Positions 41,876 through 52,892 of a stretch of 64,000 bases of DNA are shown here, piece after piece. The stretch's first letter is position 1. Each line of letters starts with the position of its first letter. Source of the DNA: Neorhizobium alkalisoli (GTDB taxonomy: Bacteria; Pseudomonadota; Alphaproteobacteria; Rhizobiales; Rhizobiaceae); NCBI RefSeq assembly GCF_002968635.1, contig NZ_PVBN01000008.1:1-64000 (forward strand), read 5' to 3'. Under the pieces are notes generated by a model. The model searched no databases. It was not told the origin of the DNA and saw only the letters and a list, made by a program, of their open reading frames with translations. A program made the translations under genes and the position numbers.

Positions 41876-43975
41876 ATGGCTCGCGAATATAAAATCGAAG
41901 ACTACCGCAATTTCGGTATCATGGCGCATATCGACGCCGGCAAGACGACGACCACCGAGCGTATCCTCTATTACACCGGGAAGTCGCACAAGATCGGCGA
42001 AGTTCACGATGGCGCAGCCACGATGGACTGGATGGAGCAGGAGCAGGAACGCGGCATCACGATCACGTCCGCTGCCACCACGACCTTCTGGAAGGGTCGT
42101 GACGGCAAGATGCGCCGCTTCAACATCATCGACACCCCCGGCCACGTCGACTTCACCATCGAAGTCGAACGCTCGCTGCGCGTTCTCGACGGTGCGATTG
42201 CTCTTCTCGACGCCAACGCTGGCGTAGAGCCGCAGACGGAAACCGTCTGGCGTCAGGCCGAGAAGTACAACGTTCCGCGCATGATCTTCTGCAACAAGAT
42301 GGACAAGACCGGTGCGGACTTCTACCGCTCCGTCGAGATGATCAAGACCCGTCTCGGTGCCACGGCCGTCGTCATGCAGCTGCCGATCGGCGCAGAAACG
42401 GAATTCAAGGGCGTTGTCGACCTGATCGAGATGAACGCTCTCGTCTGGCGCGATGAATCGCTCGGCGCCCAGTGGGACGTCGTCGAAATTCCGGAAGACC
42501 TGAAGGAAAAGGCTGAGGAATATCGCGAAAAGCTGATCGAGACGGTTGTCGAAGTCGACGAGCAGGCGATGGAAGACTACCTGAACGGCATCATGCCGGA
42601 CAACGACAAGATCCGCGCCCTGGTTCGCCGCGGCACGATCGACGTCAAGTTCCATCCGATGTTCTGCGGCACCGCGTTCAAGAACAAGGGCGTTCAGCCG
42701 CTGCTCGACGCCGTTGTCGAATACCTGCCGTCGCCGCTCGACATCCCGGCGATCAAGGGCATCGACTTCAAGACCGAAGCCGAAATCGAACGTCATGCTG
42801 ACGACGCTGAGCCGCTTTCTATGCTCGCGTTCAAGATCATGAACGACCCCTTCGTCGGTTCGCTCACCTTCGCCCGCATCTATTCCGGCAAGCTCGAAAA
42901 GGGTTCGTCGGTCATGAACACGGTCAAGGACAAGCGCGAGCGCGTCGGCCGCATGCTGCAGATGCACTCCAACTCCCGTGAAGACATCGAAGAAGCCTTC
43001 GCTGGCGACATCGTTGCTCTCGCAGGCCTCAAGGAAACCACCACGGGCGATACGCTTTGCGATCCCCTGAAGCCGGTTATCCTCGAGCGCATGGAGTTCC
43101 CCGAGCCGGTCATCCAGATCGCCATCGAACCGAAGTCCAAGGGCGACCAGGAAAAGATGGGCCTCGCGCTCAACCGCCTGGCAGCCGAAGACCCGTCCTT
43201 CCGCGTGAAGACGGACCAGGAATCGGGCCAGACGATCATCGCCGGCATGGGCGAACTGCATCTCGACATCATCGTCGACCGCATGCGTCGTGAGTTCAAG
43301 GTTGAAGCAAACGTCGGTGCGCCGCAGGTTGCTTACCGCGAAACCATCACGCGTCAGACGGAAAAGGACTACACCCACAAGAAGCAGTCGGGTGGTACCG
43401 GTCAGTTCGCACGCGTCAAGATCGTGTTCGAACCGAACCCTGAAGGCGACGACTTCAAGTTCGAGTCCAAGATCGTCGGCGGTGCTGTTCCGAAGGAATA
43501 CATCCCGGGCGTTCAGAAGGGTATCGAAAGCGTTCTGTCCTCCGGCCCGTTGGCTGGCTTCCCGATGCTCGGCGTCAAGGCGACGCTGATCGACGGTGCC
43601 TTCCACGACGTCGACTCGTCGGTTCTGGCCTTCGAAATCGCTTCTCGTGCCTGCTTCCGTGAAGCAGCCCGCGAAGCTGGTGCTCAGCTCCTCGAGCCGA
43701 TGATGAAGGTCGAAGTTGTGACGCCGGAAGATTACGTCGGTGACGTGATCGGTGACCTGAACTCCCGCCGTGGTCAGATCCAGGGTCAGGAATCGCGTGG
43801 CATCGCCGTCGTGATCGCCGCCCACGTGCCGCTGGCGAACATGTTCAAGTACGTGGACAACCTGCGCTCCATGTCGCAGGGCCGTGCACAGTACTCGATG
43901 GTCTTCGATCACTACGCACCGGTTCCGAACAACGTCGCGACCGAAATCCAGGCAAAGTACTCCGGTCAGAAGTGA
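41876..43975 (+). CDS. fusA: Elongation factor G
   Basis: GTPase that drives translocation. It has 699 residues. G domain motifs: [13 protein letters not shown] at 17-29, DTPGHVDF and NKMDKTG; switch I has RGITITSA. Domains II to V follow, with [20 protein letters not shown] in domain III and the domain IV/V region ending near residue 690. Followed after 66 bp by tuf copy 2. Confidence 0.99.
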   Translation: MAREYKIEDYRNFGIMAHIDAGKTTTTERILYYTGKSHKIGEVHDGAATMDWMEQEQERGITITSAATTTFWKGRDGKMRRFNIIDTPGHVDFTIEVERSLRVLDGAIALLDANAGVEPQTETVWRQAEKYNVPRMIFCNKMDKTGADFYRSVEMIKTRLGATAVVMQLPIGAETEFKGVVDLIEMNALVWRDESLGAQWDVVEIPEDLKEKAEEYREKLIETVVEVDEQAMEDYLNGIMPDNDKIRALVRRGTIDVKFHPMFCGTAFKNKGVQPLLDAVVEYLPSPLDIPAIKGIDFKTEAEIERHADDAEPLSMLAFKIMNDPFVGSLTFARIYSGKLEKGSSVMNTVKDKRERVGRMLQMHSNSREDIEEAFAGDIVALAGLKETTTGDTLCDPLKPVILERMEFPEPVIQIAIEPKSKGDQEKMGLALNRLAAEDPSFRVKTDQESGQTIIAGMGELHLDIIVDRMRREFKVEANVGAPQVAYRETITRQTEKDYTHKKQSGGTGQFARVKIVFEPNPEGDDFKFESKIVGGAVPKEYIPGVQKGIESVLSSGPLAGFPMLGVKATLIDGAFHDVDSSVLAFEIASRACFREAAREAGAQLLEPMMKVEVVTPEDYVGDVIGDLNSRRGQIQGQESRGIAVVIAAHVPLANMFKYVDNLRSMSQGRAQYSMVFDHYAPVPNNVATEIQAKYSGQK

Positions 43976-44041
43976 CCGGAGTAATCCGCCCAATAATTTG
44001 AGAGAATAACCCCTGACGGGGATAAGAACGGAGAGCCGGAA

Positions 44042-45217
44042 ATGGCAAAGAGCAAGTTTGAGCGCAACAAGCCTCACGTCAACATTGGCACGATCGGTCA
44101 CGTTGACCATGGCAAGACGTCGCTGACGGCCGCGATCACGAAGTACTTCGGCGAGTACAAGGCCTATGACCAGATCGACGCCGCTCCTGAAGAAAAGGCT
44201 CGTGGCATCACGATTTCGACGGCGCACGTCGAATACGAGACGCCGGCCCGCCACTATGCGCACGTCGACTGCCCCGGCCACGCCGACTATGTGAAGAACA
44301 TGATCACCGGTGCGGCGCAGATGGACGGCGCGATCCTGGTTTGCTCGGCTGCCGACGGCCCGATGCCGCAGACCCGCGAGCACATCTTGCTCGCCCGTCA
44401 GGTCGGCGTTCCCGCGATCGTGGTATTCTTGAACAAGGTCGACCAGGTTGACGACGCCGAGCTTCTCGAGCTCGTCGAGCTGGAAGTTCGCGAACTTCTG
44501 TCGTCCTACGATTTTCCGGGCGACGACATCCCGATCATCAAGGGTTCGGCGCTTGCTGCTCTTGAAGATTCCGACAAGAAGATCGGCGAAGACGCGATCC
44601 GCGAGCTGATGGCGGCTGTTGACGCCTACATCCCGACGCCTGAGCGTCCGATCGACCAGCCGTTCCTGATGCCGATCGAAGACGTGTTCTCGATCTCGGG
44701 CCGTGGTACGGTCGTGACCGGCCGCGTCGAGCGTGGCATCGTCAAGGTTGGCGAAGAAGTCGAGATCGTCGGCATCCGTCCGACCTCGAAGACGACGGTG
44801 ACCGGCGTTGAAATGTTCCGCAAGCTGCTCGACCAGGGCCAGGCCGGCGACAACATCGGCGCGCTGATCCGCGGTGTGAACCGTGACGGCGTCGAGCGTG
44901 GCCAGATTCTGTGCAAGCCGGGTTCGGTCAAGCCGCACAAGAAGTTCAAGGCCGAAGCCTACATCCTGACGAAGGAAGAAGGCGGCCGTCATACGCCGTT
45001 CTTCACCAACTACCGTCCGCAGTTCTACTTCCGCACCACGGACGTGACCGGCATCGTGACGCTTCCGGAAGGCACCGAAATGGTCATGCCTGGCGACAAC
45101 GTCACCGTTGACGTCGAGCTGATCGTGCCGATCGCCATGGAAGAAAAGCTGCGCTTCGCCATCCGCGAAGGCGGCCGCACCGTCGGCGCCGGCATCGTCG
45201 CTTCCATCATCGAGTAA
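44042..45217 (+). CDS. tuf: Elongation factor Tu (copy 2)
   Basis: Same 391-residue protein as the copy at 23146-24321, here in the tufA position at the end of rpsL-rpsG-fusA. The DNA reads the same wherever I compared the two; identity begins at the start codon and ends 5 bp after the stop (TCGAT, then A against G). [13 protein letters not shown] and NKVD are all intact. GGAG lies about 8 nt upstream. Confidence 0.99.
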   Translation: MAKSKFERNKPHVNIGTIGHVDHGKTSLTAAITKYFGEYKAYDQIDAAPEEKARGITISTAHVEYETPARHYAHVDCPGHADYVKNMITGAAQMDGAILVCSAADGPMPQTREHILLARQVGVPAIVVFLNKVDQVDDAELLELVELEVRELLSSYDFPGDDIPIIKGSALAALEDSDKKIGEDAIRELMAAVDAYIPTPERPIDQPFLMPIEDVFSISGRGTVVTGRVERGIVKVGEEVEIVGIRPTSKTTVTGVEMFRKLLDQGQAGDNIGALIRGVNRDGVERGQILCKPGSVKPHKKFKAEAYILTKEEGGRHTPFFTNYRPQFYFRTTDVTGIVTLPEGTEMVMPGDNVTVDVELIVPIAMEEKLRFAIREGGRTVGAGIVASIIE

Positions 45218-45522
45218 TCGATGATGGGGCCGACGCAGAGCTGATCTGCGCCGGATGCATAAATTCTTTTAAGCAAGCGGCCCTTTAGCCGCTTGCTTAT
45301 GACATAAAAATGTAGCAAATGGCGCGCGAGCGCGATTTGCCCCTGCTTCGCTATCGGGGCAGCAATCAAAATATAAGGTGGGTCGAAAGGCCTGGAGAGT
45401 GGAAAGGGATACCGGCTCGGTGTCCCCTTCGATCTTTGAAACCGGTGGTCCGCCTTAGGAAAAAGAACAAACCCGTGCCTTTCGTTCGGCACGTGGATAA
45501 CAGACAACAAGGATAACGTCGA
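45218..45522 (+). other. tuf-rpsJ intergenic region (S10 operon leader)
   Basis: 305 bp without a gene. A hairpin with an 11-bp perfect stem, TAAGCAAGCGG (45270-45280) with CCGCTTGCTTA (45289-45299), is not followed by a T-run. A smaller CGCAGA/TCTGCG hairpin lies before it near 45234-45250. The segment should carry the S10 promoter and leader; in E. coli that leader is the target of L4 control, but I cannot identify an L4 site here. Confidence 0.55.
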
Positions 45523-45831
45523 ATGAACGGCCAAAATATCCGCATTCGCCTGAAGGCGTTCGATCACCGGATTCTCGATGCTTCCACGCGCGAGATCGTG
45601 TCGACGGCGAAGCGCACCGGTGCTAGCGTCCGGGGCCCCGTTCCGCTTCCGACCCGCATCGAGAAGTTTACGGTTAACCGGTCCCCCCACATCGACAAGA
45701 AGAGCCGCGAGCAGTTCGAGATGCGCACCCATAAGCGCCTTCTCGATATCGTTGACCCGACACCGCAGACGGTAGACGCGCTGATGAAGCTCGATCTCGC
45801 CGCTGGTGTCGATGTTGAGATCAAGCTCTGA
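45523..45831 (+). CDS. rpsJ: 30S ribosomal protein S10
   Basis: Component of the 30S head; as NusE it also joins NusB in antitermination. It has 102 residues, [20 protein letters not shown], with the conserved [20 protein letters not shown]. First gene of the S10 operon. AAGGA lies upstream. Confidence 0.98.
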   Translation: MNGQNIRIRLKAFDHRILDASTREIVSTAKRTGASVRGPVPLPTRIEKFTVNRSPHIDKKSREQFEMRTHKRLLDIVDPTPQTVDALMKLDLAAGVDVEIKL

Positions 45832-45868
45832 GACTTCGGTTTCAGACTGAGTGAGAAGGATTGAACCG

Positions 45869-46510
45869 ATGCGTTCGGGTGTAATTGCACAGAAGGTGGG
45901 AATGACCCGCGTCTACAACGACGCCGGCGAGCATATCCCGGTAACCGTATTGCGGCTGGAGAATTGCCAGGTCGTCGCACACCGCACCGTTGAGAAGAAT
46001 GGCTACACCGCCGTTCAGCTCGGTGCCGGCGCGGCGAAGGTGAAGAACACCTCCAAGGCGATGCGCGGCAACTTTGCCGTTGCAAACGTCGAGCCGAAGG
46101 CGAAGCTCGTAGAGTTTCGCGTTTCCGAAGACAACATGATCGATGTCGGCACCGAGCTGAAGGCCGATCATTTCACGGCCGGTCAGCTGGTGGACGTCAC
46201 TGGCACCTCGATCGGTAAAGGTTTTGCTGGCGCCATGAAGCGTCACAACTTCGGTGGTCTGCGCGCCACGCACGGTGTGTCCGTTTCGCACCGTTCGCAT
46301 GGTTCGACTGGTAACAACCAGGATCCGGGCAAGGTCTGGAAGGGCAAGCGCATGGCTGGTCATATGGGCCAGACGCGCGTCACCACCCAGAACCTCGAGA
46401 TCGTCTCCACCGACGAGAACCGTGGCCTGATCCTCGTCAAGGGCGCCGTACCTGGCTCCAAGGGCGCTTGGATCGTCGTTCGCGATGCCGTCAAGTCGGC
46501 CGCGAAGTAA
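45869..46510 (+). CDS. rplC: 50S ribosomal protein L3
   Basis: Early-assembly protein whose loop approaches the peptidyl transferase centre. It has 213 residues from ATG 45869 ([20 protein letters not shown]), with AAGGA 8 nt upstream; an upstream GTG at 45851 is less likely. The signature [20 protein letters not shown] includes the glutamine that PrmB methylates in other bacteria. Confidence 0.97.
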   Translation: MRSGVIAQKVGMTRVYNDAGEHIPVTVLRLENCQVVAHRTVEKNGYTAVQLGAGAAKVKNTSKAMRGNFAVANVEPKAKLVEFRVSEDNMIDVGTELKADHFTAGQLVDVTGTSIGKGFAGAMKRHNFGGLRATHGVSVSHRSHGSTGNNQDPGKVWKGKRMAGHMGQTRVTTQNLEIVSTDENRGLILVKGAVPGSKGAWIVVRDAVKSAAK

Positions 46511-46523
46511 GGGAGCCAAGCAC

Positions 46524-47144
46524 ATGGAATATAACGTCAAGACCCTCGAGGGAAAAGACGCCGGCAAGGTCTCCCTGTCGGACGAAATTTTCGGCCTCGA
46601 TCCCCGCGAAGACATTCTGGCCCGCATGGTTCGTTGGCAGCTCGCCAAGAAGCAGCAGGGTAGCCACAAGACCAAGAGCCGTTCGGAAGTTTCCCGCACC
46701 GGCGCGAAGATGTACAAGCAGAAGGGTACGGGCCGCGCTCGTCACCATTCGGCTCGCGCTCCGCAGTTCCGTGGCGGTGGCCGTGCTCATGGTCCGGTCG
46801 TCCGCAGCCACGAGCATGACCTTCCCAAGAAGGTTCGCGCTCTCGCCCTGCGTCACGCCCTGTCTGCCAAGATGAAGTCGGAAGACCTCATCATTGTCGA
46901 CAACCTGGTGGCCGCTGAAGCGAAGACCAAGGCTCTGGCCGGCTCCTTCGCCGAACTCGGCTTCACCAACGCACTGTTCATCGGTGGCGCCGAACTCGAC
47001 AACAACTTCAAGCTCGCCGCTCAGAACATCCCGAACGTCGATGTTCTGCCGGTTCAGGGCATCAATGTTTACGACATCCTGCGCCGCGGCAAGCTCGTGC
47101 TTTCCAAGGCTGCGGTAGAAGCTCTGGAGGAGCGGTTCAAATGA
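46524..47144 (+). CDS. rplD: 50S ribosomal protein L4
   Basis: Lines the exit tunnel; in gammaproteobacteria also regulates the S10 operon. It has 206 residues from ATG 46524. The tunnel loop contains [20 protein letters not shown] and is intact, with no macrolide-type change visible. Overlaps rplW by 4 bp (ATGA at 47141-47144), so the two are translationally coupled. Confidence 0.97.
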   Translation: MEYNVKTLEGKDAGKVSLSDEIFGLDPREDILARMVRWQLAKKQQGSHKTKSRSEVSRTGAKMYKQKGTGRARHHSARAPQFRGGGRAHGPVVRSHEHDLPKKVRALALRHALSAKMKSEDLIIVDNLVAAEAKTKALAGSFAELGFTNALFIGGAELDNNFKLAAQNIPNVDVLPVQGINVYDILRRGKLVLSKAAVEALEERFK

Positions 47145-47434
47145 CGGATCTTCGCCACTATGATGTGATCGTCTCGCCGGCGATCACCGAAAAGTCGACG
47201 CTGGCATCCGAACAGAACCAGGTCGTCTTCAACGTTGCCAAGACTGCTTCCAAGCCGGAAATCAAGGCTGCCGTAGAGGCGCTGTTCGGCGTGAAGGTCA
47301 CGGCCGTCAACACGCTTGTCCGCAAGGGCAAGGTGAAGCGGTTCCGCGGCTTCATCGGCAAGCAGAAGGACGTCAAGAAGGCTGTCGTCACCCTGGCCGA
47401 AGGTCAGACGATCGACGTCTCCACCGGTCTCTGA
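47141..47434 (+). CDS. rplW: 50S ribosomal protein L23
   Basis: Sits at the tunnel exit and docks trigger factor and the signal recognition particle. It has 97 residues (100 in E. coli), with [20 protein letters not shown] near the start and a C-terminal [20 protein letters not shown]. Start overlaps the rplD stop. Confidence 0.97.
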   Translation: MTDLRHYDVIVSPAITEKSTLASEQNQVVFNVAKTASKPEIKAAVEALFGVKVTAVNTLVRKGKVKRFRGFIGKQKDVKKAVVTLAEGQTIDVSTGL

Positions 47435-47445
47435 GGTATAAGATA

Positions 47446-48279
47446 ATGGCATTGAAAAGCTTCAACCCGACCACCCCGAGCCAGCGTCAGCTGGTCATCG
47501 TCGATCGGTCCGGCCTCTGGAAGGGCAAACCGGTCAAGACGCTGACGGAAGGTCTCTCCAAGAGTGGCGGCCGTAACAACCTCGGTCGCATCACCGCCCG
47601 CTTCATCGGCGGCGGTCACAAGCGTACTTACCGCCTGGTCGACTTCAAGCGTCGCAAGTTCGACGTCGAAGGCACGGTCGAGCGTCTGGAATACGACCCG
47701 AACCGCACTGCGTTCATCGCGCTCGTCAAGTACGAGGACGGCGAATTGGCCTACATCCTCGCTCCGCAGCGCCTCGCTGCGGGCGATAAGGTCATCGCTT
47801 CCAACAAGGCCGTTGACGTAAAGCCGGGCAACACCATGCCGCTGCAGTACATCCCGGTCGGCTCGATCGTTCACAACGTCGAAATGAAGCCGGGCAAGGG
47901 CGGTCAGATCGCCCGTTCGGCAGGCACCTACGTCCAGCTCGTCGGCCGCGATGCCGGCATGGCGATCCTCCGCCTCAACTCGGGTGAACAGCGCCTGGTA
48001 CCGGGCTCCTGCCTTGCGACCGTCGGCGCCGTATCCAACCCGGACCACGGCAACATCAACGACGGCAAGGCCGGTCGTACCGTCTGGCGCGGCAAGCGTC
48101 CGCATAACCGCGGCGTCGTCATGAACCCGGTCGACCACCCGCACGGCGGTGGTGAAGGCCGCACCTCCGGTGGTCGCCATCCGGTGAGCCCGTGGGGCAA
48201 GCCCACCAAGGGCAAGCGCACGCGTTCGAACAAGTCCACGGACAAGTTCATCATGCGCTCGCGCCACGTGAAGAAGTAA
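47446..48279 (+). CDS. rplB: 50S ribosomal protein L2
   Basis: Bridges the subunits near the peptidyl transferase centre. It has 277 residues. The C-terminal [20 protein letters not shown] contains the conserved His important for peptidyl transfer. It follows rplW by 11 bp. Confidence 0.98.
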   Translation: MALKSFNPTTPSQRQLVIVDRSGLWKGKPVKTLTEGLSKSGGRNNLGRITARFIGGGHKRTYRLVDFKRRKFDVEGTVERLEYDPNRTAFIALVKYEDGELAYILAPQRLAAGDKVIASNKAVDVKPGNTMPLQYIPVGSIVHNVEMKPGKGGQIARSAGTYVQLVGRDAGMAILRLNSGEQRLVPGSCLATVGAVSNPDHGNINDGKAGRTVWRGKRPHNRGVVMNPVDHPHGGGEGRTSGGRHPVSPWGKPTKGKRTRSNKSTDKFIMRSRHVKK

Positions 48280-48295
48280 GAGAGGAAGTCGTTCA

Positions 48296-48574
48296 ATGGC
48301 TCGTTCAGTATGGAAAGGTCCGTTTGTTGACGGCTATCTTCTCAAGAAGGCTGAGAAGGTACGTGAAGGCGGACGCAGTGAAGTGATCAAGATGTGGAGC
48401 CGTCGCTCCACGATCTTGCCCCAGTTCGTTGGTTTGACGTTCGGCGTCTACAACGGCAGCAAGCACATTCCGGTCAGCGTCAACGAAGACATGGTCGGAC
48501 ACAAGTTCGGTGAATTCGCTCCCACCCGTACCTATTACGGTCACGGCGCGGACAAGAAGGCGAAGAGGAAGTAA
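48296..48574 (+). CDS. rpsS: 30S ribosomal protein S19
   Basis: Binds the 30S head with S13. It has 92 residues, [20 protein letters not shown], with [20 protein letters not shown] and [20 protein letters not shown]. It follows rplB by 16 bp and precedes rplV by 2 bp. Confidence 0.98.
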   Translation: MARSVWKGPFVDGYLLKKAEKVREGGRSEVIKMWSRRSTILPQFVGLTFGVYNGSKHIPVSVNEDMVGHKFGEFAPTRTYYGHGADKKAKRK

Positions 48575-48576
48575 TT

Positions 48577-48966
48577 ATGGCGAAGGCTAAGACCGAACGC
48601 CGGCTGAAGGACAATGAGGCGCAGGCAGTTGCCCGCACGCTCCGCGTCAGCCCCCAAAAGCTGAACCTCGTTGCCGCCCTGATCCGCGGCAAGAAGGTCG
48701 ATCGCGCGCTTGCAGAGCTTGAATTCTCCCGCAAGCGCATCGCCGGCACGGTGAAGAAGACTCTCGAGTCCGCTATCGCCAATGCCGAGAACAACCATGA
48801 CCTCGACGTCGACTCGCTGATCGTTTCGGAAGCGTATGTCGGCAAGTCGATTGTGATGAAGCGTTTCCACGCTCGTGGCCGCGGCCGTGCATCTCGCATC
48901 GAGAAGCCGTTCGCGCACCTGACGATCGTCGTTCGCGAAGTCGAGGAAAAAGGGGAGGCCGCATAA
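48577..48966 (+). CDS. rplV: 50S ribosomal protein L22
   Basis: Its beta hairpin forms the exit-tunnel constriction with L4. It has 129 residues, longer than the 110 of E. coli because of an N-terminal extension. Conserved are [20 protein letters not shown] and [20 protein letters not shown]. Its TAA overlaps the rpsC ATG by one base. Confidence 0.97.
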   Translation: MAKAKTERRLKDNEAQAVARTLRVSPQKLNLVAALIRGKKVDRALAELEFSRKRIAGTVKKTLESAIANAENNHDLDVDSLIVSEAYVGKSIVMKRFHARGRGRASRIEKPFAHLTIVVREVEEKGEAA

Positions 48967-49709
48967 TGGGCCAGAAAATTAATCCGATCGGTTTCCGCCT
49001 CGGCATCAACCGTACCTGGGACAGCCGTTGGTTCGCCGACAACGCCGAATACGGCCAGCTCCTCCATGAGGACCTGAAGATCCGCGCCTACCTGATGCAG
49101 GAGCTGAAGCAGGCCGGCATCGCCAAGGTGGTCATCGAGCGTCCGCACAAGAAGTGCCGCGTCACGATCCACTCGGCTCGCCCGGGTCTGATCATCGGCA
49201 AGAAGGGCGCCGACATCGAAAAGCTCCGCAAGAAGCTTTCCGAGATGACGTCTTCGGAAACGCACCTCAACATCGTTGAAGTGCGCAAGCCGGAAATCGA
49301 CTCGACGCTCGTCGCCCAGTCGATCGCTCAGCAGCTCGAGCGCCGCGTGGCTTTCCGCCGTGCGATGAAGCGCGCTGTTCAGTCCGCCATGCGTCTTGGC
49401 GCCGAAGGCATCAAGATCACCTGCGCCGGCCGTCTCGGCGGTGCTGAAATCGCCCGTACGGAATGGTACCGTGAAGGTCGCGTTCCGCTTCACACGCTGC
49501 GTGCAGACATCGACTACGGTACGGCGGAAGCCGAAACCGCATTCGGCATCTGCGGCATCAAGGTCTGGATCTTCAAGGGCGAAATCCTTGAGCATGATCC
49601 GATGGCTTCGGAACGTCGCGCGCTGGAAGGCGACGCACAGGGTCCGGCAAGCCGCGAACGTGACCGTGGCGATCGTGGTGATCGTCGCCGCGAACGCGAA
49701 AACGCTTGA
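48966..49709 (+). CDS. rpsC: 30S ribosomal protein S3
   Basis: Forms the mRNA entry channel with S4 and S5. It has 247 residues (233 in E. coli). A KH-type domain has [20 protein letters not shown], and the C-terminal domain has [20 protein letters not shown]. The tail is rich in Arg/Asp pairs ([18 protein letters not shown]), a low-complexity extension. The start overlaps rplV. Confidence 0.98.
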   Translation: MGQKINPIGFRLGINRTWDSRWFADNAEYGQLLHEDLKIRAYLMQELKQAGIAKVVIERPHKKCRVTIHSARPGLIIGKKGADIEKLRKKLSEMTSSETHLNIVEVRKPEIDSTLVAQSIAQQLERRVAFRRAMKRAVQSAMRLGAEGIKITCAGRLGGAEIARTEWYREGRVPLHTLRADIDYGTAEAETAFGICGIKVWIFKGEILEHDPMASERRALEGDAQGPASRERDRGDRGDRRRERENA

Positions 49710-49747
49710 TCAACGCTGGCGAAAGATAAGCTCGGAGAAGTAAGAAA

Positions 49748-50161
49748 ATGTTGCAGCCAAAGCGTACCAAGTACCGCAAGCAGTTCAAGGGTCGCATCAA
49801 GGGTGTGGCCAAGGGCGGCTTCGATCTGGCCTTCGGCGAATTCGGCCTGAAGTCCCAGGAACCCAACCGCGTCAACGCTCGCGAGATCGAGGCGGCCCGC
49901 CGCGCGATCACGCGTGCCATGAAGCGCGCCGGTCGTGTCTGGATCCGCGTGTTCCCGGACGTTCCGGTAACCGCCAAGCCGACCGAAGTGCGTATGGGTA
50001 AGGGCAAGGGCTCTGTCGAATACTGGGCATGCAAGGTCAAGCCCGGCCGCATGATGTTCGAGATCGATGGTGTTTCGGAGGAGCTCGCCCGCGAGGCGCT
50101 TCGTCTCGGCGCCGCCAAGCTCTCGGTCAAGACGCGCTTCGTACAGCGCATCGCAGAGTAA
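49748..50161 (+). CDS. rplP: 50S ribosomal protein L16
   Basis: Binds near the A-site and the central protuberance. It has 137 residues, [20 protein letters not shown], with [20 protein letters not shown]. The start lies 38 bp after rpsC with AAGTAAG as a modest ribosome site. Confidence 0.98.
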   Translation: MLQPKRTKYRKQFKGRIKGVAKGGFDLAFGEFGLKSQEPNRVNAREIEAARRAITRAMKRAGRVWIRVFPDVPVTAKPTEVRMGKGKGSVEYWACKVKPGRMMFEIDGVSEELAREALRLGAAKLSVKTRFVQRIAE

Positions 50162-50173
50162 GGAGAAGGCACG

Positions 50174-50374
50174 ATGAAAGCCGAAGACGTACGCGGCCTC
50201 ACGGCCGACCAGCTCAAGGACAAGCTCGCCGACCTGAAGAAGGAGCAGTTCAACCTGCGCTTCCAGAAGGCCACCGGTCAGTTGGAAAAGTCCTCGCGCA
50301 TCAACGAGGTTCGCAAGGACATCGCCCGCGTGAAAACCATTGCCCGCCAGAAGGCGGCAGAAGCCAAGGCTTAA
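50174..50374 (+). CDS. rpmC: 50S ribosomal protein L29
   Basis: Two-helix protein near the tunnel exit beside L23. It has 66 residues, [20 protein letters not shown], with [26 protein letters not shown] lies just upstream. It follows rplP by 12 bp. Confidence 0.97.
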   Translation: MKAEDVRGLTADQLKDKLADLKKEQFNLRFQKATGQLEKSSRINEVRKDIARVKTIARQKAAEAKA

Positions 50375-50385
50375 GGAAGAATAAT

Positions 50386-50622
50386 ATGCCGAAACGCATT
50401 CTGCAGGGCGTAGTCGTTTCCGACAAGAACGAGAAGACCGTTGTTGTCCGGGTCGAGCGCCGATTCGCGCATCCGCTGCTTCAGAAGACGGTCCGCCGTT
50501 CCAAGAAGTACAAGGCGCATGACGAGAACAACCAGTACAAGGTAGGTGACGTCGTTTCCATCGAGGAATGCGCACCGATCTCCAAGGACAAGACCTGGAC
50601 GGTCGTTTCCGCCCAGGCTTAA
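50386..50622 (+). CDS. rpsQ: 30S ribosomal protein S17
   Basis: Primary binder of the 5' domain of 16S rRNA. It has 78 residues from ATG 50386 ([20 protein letters not shown]), with [20 protein letters not shown] and [18 protein letters not shown]. The longer frame upstream overlaps rpmC and is not real. Last gene of the S10 section; a terminator-like hairpin follows. Confidence 0.97.
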   Translation: MPKRILQGVVVSDKNEKTVVVRVERRFAHPLLQKTVRRSKKYKAHDENNQYKVGDVVSIEECAPISKDKTWTVVSAQA

Positions 50623-50691
50623 TTTGCTTCGGATTTGCGTCAGGGTCTTGCGCCCGGCGCAGAATCCTGTATGAAGCACCCCACTGGCGCA

Positions 50692-50723
50692 GGACGCTCG
50701 GAAACGAGCGTTCTTTTGCTTTG
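50692..50723 (+). terminator. Terminator-like hairpin between rpsQ and rplN
   Basis: GGACGCTCG (50692-50700), a GAAA tetraloop, and CGAGCGTTC (50705-50713), followed by TTTTGCTTTG. The 9-bp stem has one G-T pair. It marks the S10/spc boundary, where E. coli starts a separate operon, and probably works as an attenuator with a new promoter downstream before rplN. Confidence 0.7.
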
Positions 50724-50857
50724 AGCGCAGGGAAGGTCCTTTTGAGGAAACCACCTTGGCAAGACCCCACCCGCGCACAACAAAATTCTGTCCATAAGCC
50801 GAAACGGGGCGTTTTTTGCGCCCGGTCGTTTCGGTCATTAGAAAAAGGCGACCTGAC

Positions 50858-51226
50858 ATGATTCAGATGCAAACAAACCTCGACGTGGCGGATAATTCCG
50901 GCGCACGTCGTGTCATGTGCATCAAGGTGCTGGGCGGCTCCAAGCGCAAGTACGCTTCGATCGGCGACATCATTGTCGTTTCGATCAAGGAAGCTATCCC
51001 GCGCGGCCGCGTCAAGAAGGGTGACGTGATGAAGGCGGTTGTTGTGCGCACCGCCAAGGACATCCGTCGTCCGGACGGCAGCGTCATCCGCTTCGACAAC
51101 AACGCAGCGGTCCTCATCGACAACAAGAAAGAGCCGATCGGCACCCGTATCTTCGGACCGGTTCCGCGCGAACTTCGCGCCAAGAACCACATGAAGATCA
51201 TCTCGCTGGCTCCAGAAGTACTGTAA
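50858..51226 (+). CDS. rplN: 50S ribosomal protein L14
   Basis: Contacts the small subunit and L19 at the interface. It has 122 residues from ATG 50858 ([20 protein letters not shown]), with [20 protein letters not shown] at the end. It opens the spc section after a 235-bp gap, the longest in this part of the ribosomal cluster, which contains the terminator-like hairpin. Confidence 0.97.
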   Translation: MIQMQTNLDVADNSGARRVMCIKVLGGSKRKYASIGDIIVVSIKEAIPRGRVKKGDVMKAVVVRTAKDIRRPDGSVIRFDNNAAVLIDNKKEPIGTRIFGPVPRELRAKNHMKIISLAPEVL

Positions 51227-51240
51227 GGGAGCGGAAAGCG

Positions 51241-51549
51241 ATGAATAAGATCCGCAAGGGCGACAGCGTCGTCGTATTGGCTGGCAAGGACAAGGGCCGC
51301 ACCGGCGAGGTCCTTCAGGTCATGCCGAAGGAAGACCGCGCCGTCGTGCGTGGCATCAACATGGTGAAGCGCCACCAGCGTCAGTCTCAGACGCAGGAAG
51401 CCGGCATCATCAACAAGGAAGCGTCCATTCATCTGTCGAACATCGCGATCGTCGCGAAAGACGGGAAGCCGACCCGCGTTGGCTTCTCTGTCGTCGACGG
51501 CAAGAAGGTGCGTGTAGCCAAGCGTACGGGAGATGTGATCGATGGCTGA
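51241..51549 (+). CDS. rplX: 50S ribosomal protein L24
   Basis: Assembly initiator of the 50S subunit, with a KOW motif ([20 protein letters not shown]). It has 102 residues (104 in E. coli). It follows rplN by 14 bp and overlaps rplE by 8 bp (51542-51549). Confidence 0.97.
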   Translation: MNKIRKGDSVVVLAGKDKGRTGEVLQVMPKEDRAVVRGINMVKRHQRQSQTQEAGIINKEASIHLSNIAIVAKDGKPTRVGFSVVDGKKVRVAKRTGDVIDG

Positions 51550-52099
51550 GGCAAAGTATGAGCCGCGGCTCAAGGCGGAATACAATTCCCGCATCCGTGC
51601 CGCACTGAAGGAGCAATTCTCCTTCGCAAACGACATGATGATCCCCAAGCTGGACAAGATCGTCATCAACATGGGTGTTGGCGAAGCGACGGCTGACTCG
51701 AAGAAGCCTTCCGTGGCTGCTGCCGACCTGGCCGCCATTGCCGGCCAGAAGCCGGTCATCACCAAGGCGCGGAATTCCATCGCGGGCTTCAAGGTTCGCG
51801 AATTCATGCCGATCGGCGCCAAGGTTACGCTTCGCGGCGCCCGCATGTACGAATTCTTGGATCGTCTGATCAACATCGCGCTTCCGCGCGTTCGCGACTT
51901 TCGCGGCTTGAACCCGAAAAGCTTTGACGGCCGTGGCAACTTCGCCATGGGCATCAAGGAACACATTGTGTTCCCTGAGATCAACTACGACAAGGTTGAT
52001 CAGATGTGGGGCATGGACATCATCGTTTGCACGACGGCTACCAAGGACGACGAAGCACGGGCTCTTCTGAAAGAGTTCAACTTCCCGTTCCGCCAGTAA
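51542..52099 (+). CDS. rplE: 50S ribosomal protein L5
   Basis: Binds 5S rRNA in the central protuberance and contacts P-site tRNA. It has 185 residues, with [20 protein letters not shown] and [20 protein letters not shown]. The start lies 8 bp inside rplX, implying translational coupling. Confidence 0.97.
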   Translation: MAEAKYEPRLKAEYNSRIRAALKEQFSFANDMMIPKLDKIVINMGVGEATADSKKPSVAAADLAAIAGQKPVITKARNSIAGFKVREFMPIGAKVTLRGARMYEFLDRLINIALPRVRDFRGLNPKSFDGRGNFAMGIKEHIVFPEINYDKVDQMWGMDIIVCTTATKDDEARALLKEFNFPFRQ

Positions 52100-52132
52100 C
52101 CGTAACGACGAGCGTTTAAAAGGAACTCCGAT

Positions 52133-52438
52133 ATGGCGAAAACCAGCGCAGTTGAAAAGAACAAGCGCCGCCGCAAGACCGTCGCTCAGCACGCTGCAAA
52201 GCGCGCTGTCCTGAAGGCGACCATCATGAACCAGGATCTTCCGATCGAAGACCGGTTCAAGGCAACTATCAAGCTCGCTTCTCTGCCGCGCGATGGCTCG
52301 AAGACGCGTATTCGCAACCGTTGCGAAGTCACCGGTCGCCCGCGCGCTTTCTATCGCAAGCTCAAGATGTCGCGTATTGCGCTTCGTGAGCTCGGCAACC
52401 TCGGCAAAGTGCCGGGCATCGTCAAGTCGAGCTGGTAA
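52133..52438 (+). CDS. rpsN: 30S ribosomal protein S14 (C-minus, zinc-free form)
   Basis: Late-assembling 30S head protein. It has 101 residues, the long form. The usual zinc cysteines are absent: one Cys occurs in [20 protein letters not shown], so this is the zinc-independent type. C-terminal [15 protein letters not shown]. No zinc-regulated short paralogue is in the window. Confidence 0.97.
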   Translation: MAKTSAVEKNKRRRKTVAQHAAKRAVLKATIMNQDLPIEDRFKATIKLASLPRDGSKTRIRNRCEVTGRPRAFYRKLKMSRIALRELGNLGKVPGIVKSSW

Positions 52439-52450
52439 GGAGATCGTTAG

Positions 52451-52849
52451 ATGACCATGACTGATCCCTTGGGCGATATGCTCACCCGTATCCGCAACGG
52501 CGCAGCCCGCCGCAAGTCGACCGTTTCCACGCCTGCTTCCAAGCTGCGTGCACGCGTTCTCGATGTCCTGCAGGCTGAAGGCTACATCCGCGGTTATTCG
52601 GAAATCGATTACGGTAACGGCAAGGCCGAGATCGAAATCGAACTCAAGTACTACGAAGGCGCGTCGGTGATCCGTGAGATCGGCCGCGTGTCCAAGCCGG
52701 GCCGCCGGGTCTATGTCTCGGTAAAGTCCATTCCGCAGGTTTCGAACGGCCTCGGCATCACCATCCTTTCGACCCCGAAGGGTGTGATGGCTGATCACCA
52801 GGCTCGCGAACAGAACGTTGGTGGCGAGGTTCTCTGCTCTGTCTTCTAA
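52451..52849 (+). CDS. rpsH: 30S ribosomal protein S8
   Basis: Binds helix 21 of 16S rRNA and in E. coli represses the spc operon. It has 132 residues, [20 protein letters not shown], and C-terminal [20 protein letters not shown]. An ATG two codons later is an alternative start. AAGGAG lies before the first ATG. Confidence 0.97.
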   Translation: MTMTDPLGDMLTRIRNGAARRKSTVSTPASKLRARVLDVLQAEGYIRGYSEIDYGNGKAEIEIELKYYEGASVIREIGRVSKPGRRVYVSVKSIPQVSNGLGITILSTPKGVMADHQAREQNVGGEVLCSVF

Positions 52850-52892
52850 GGCAGAGTAGGGGAACTCCATAGCGAACAGACAGGATTGAAAC

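Noticed and set aside
41846-44992. Minus-strand open frame of 1048 codons across fusA and tuf
   Set aside because: It is the complement of two certain genes. High GC with biased third positions opens the opposite frame; composition is His/Arg/Val/Asp-rich with no known domain.
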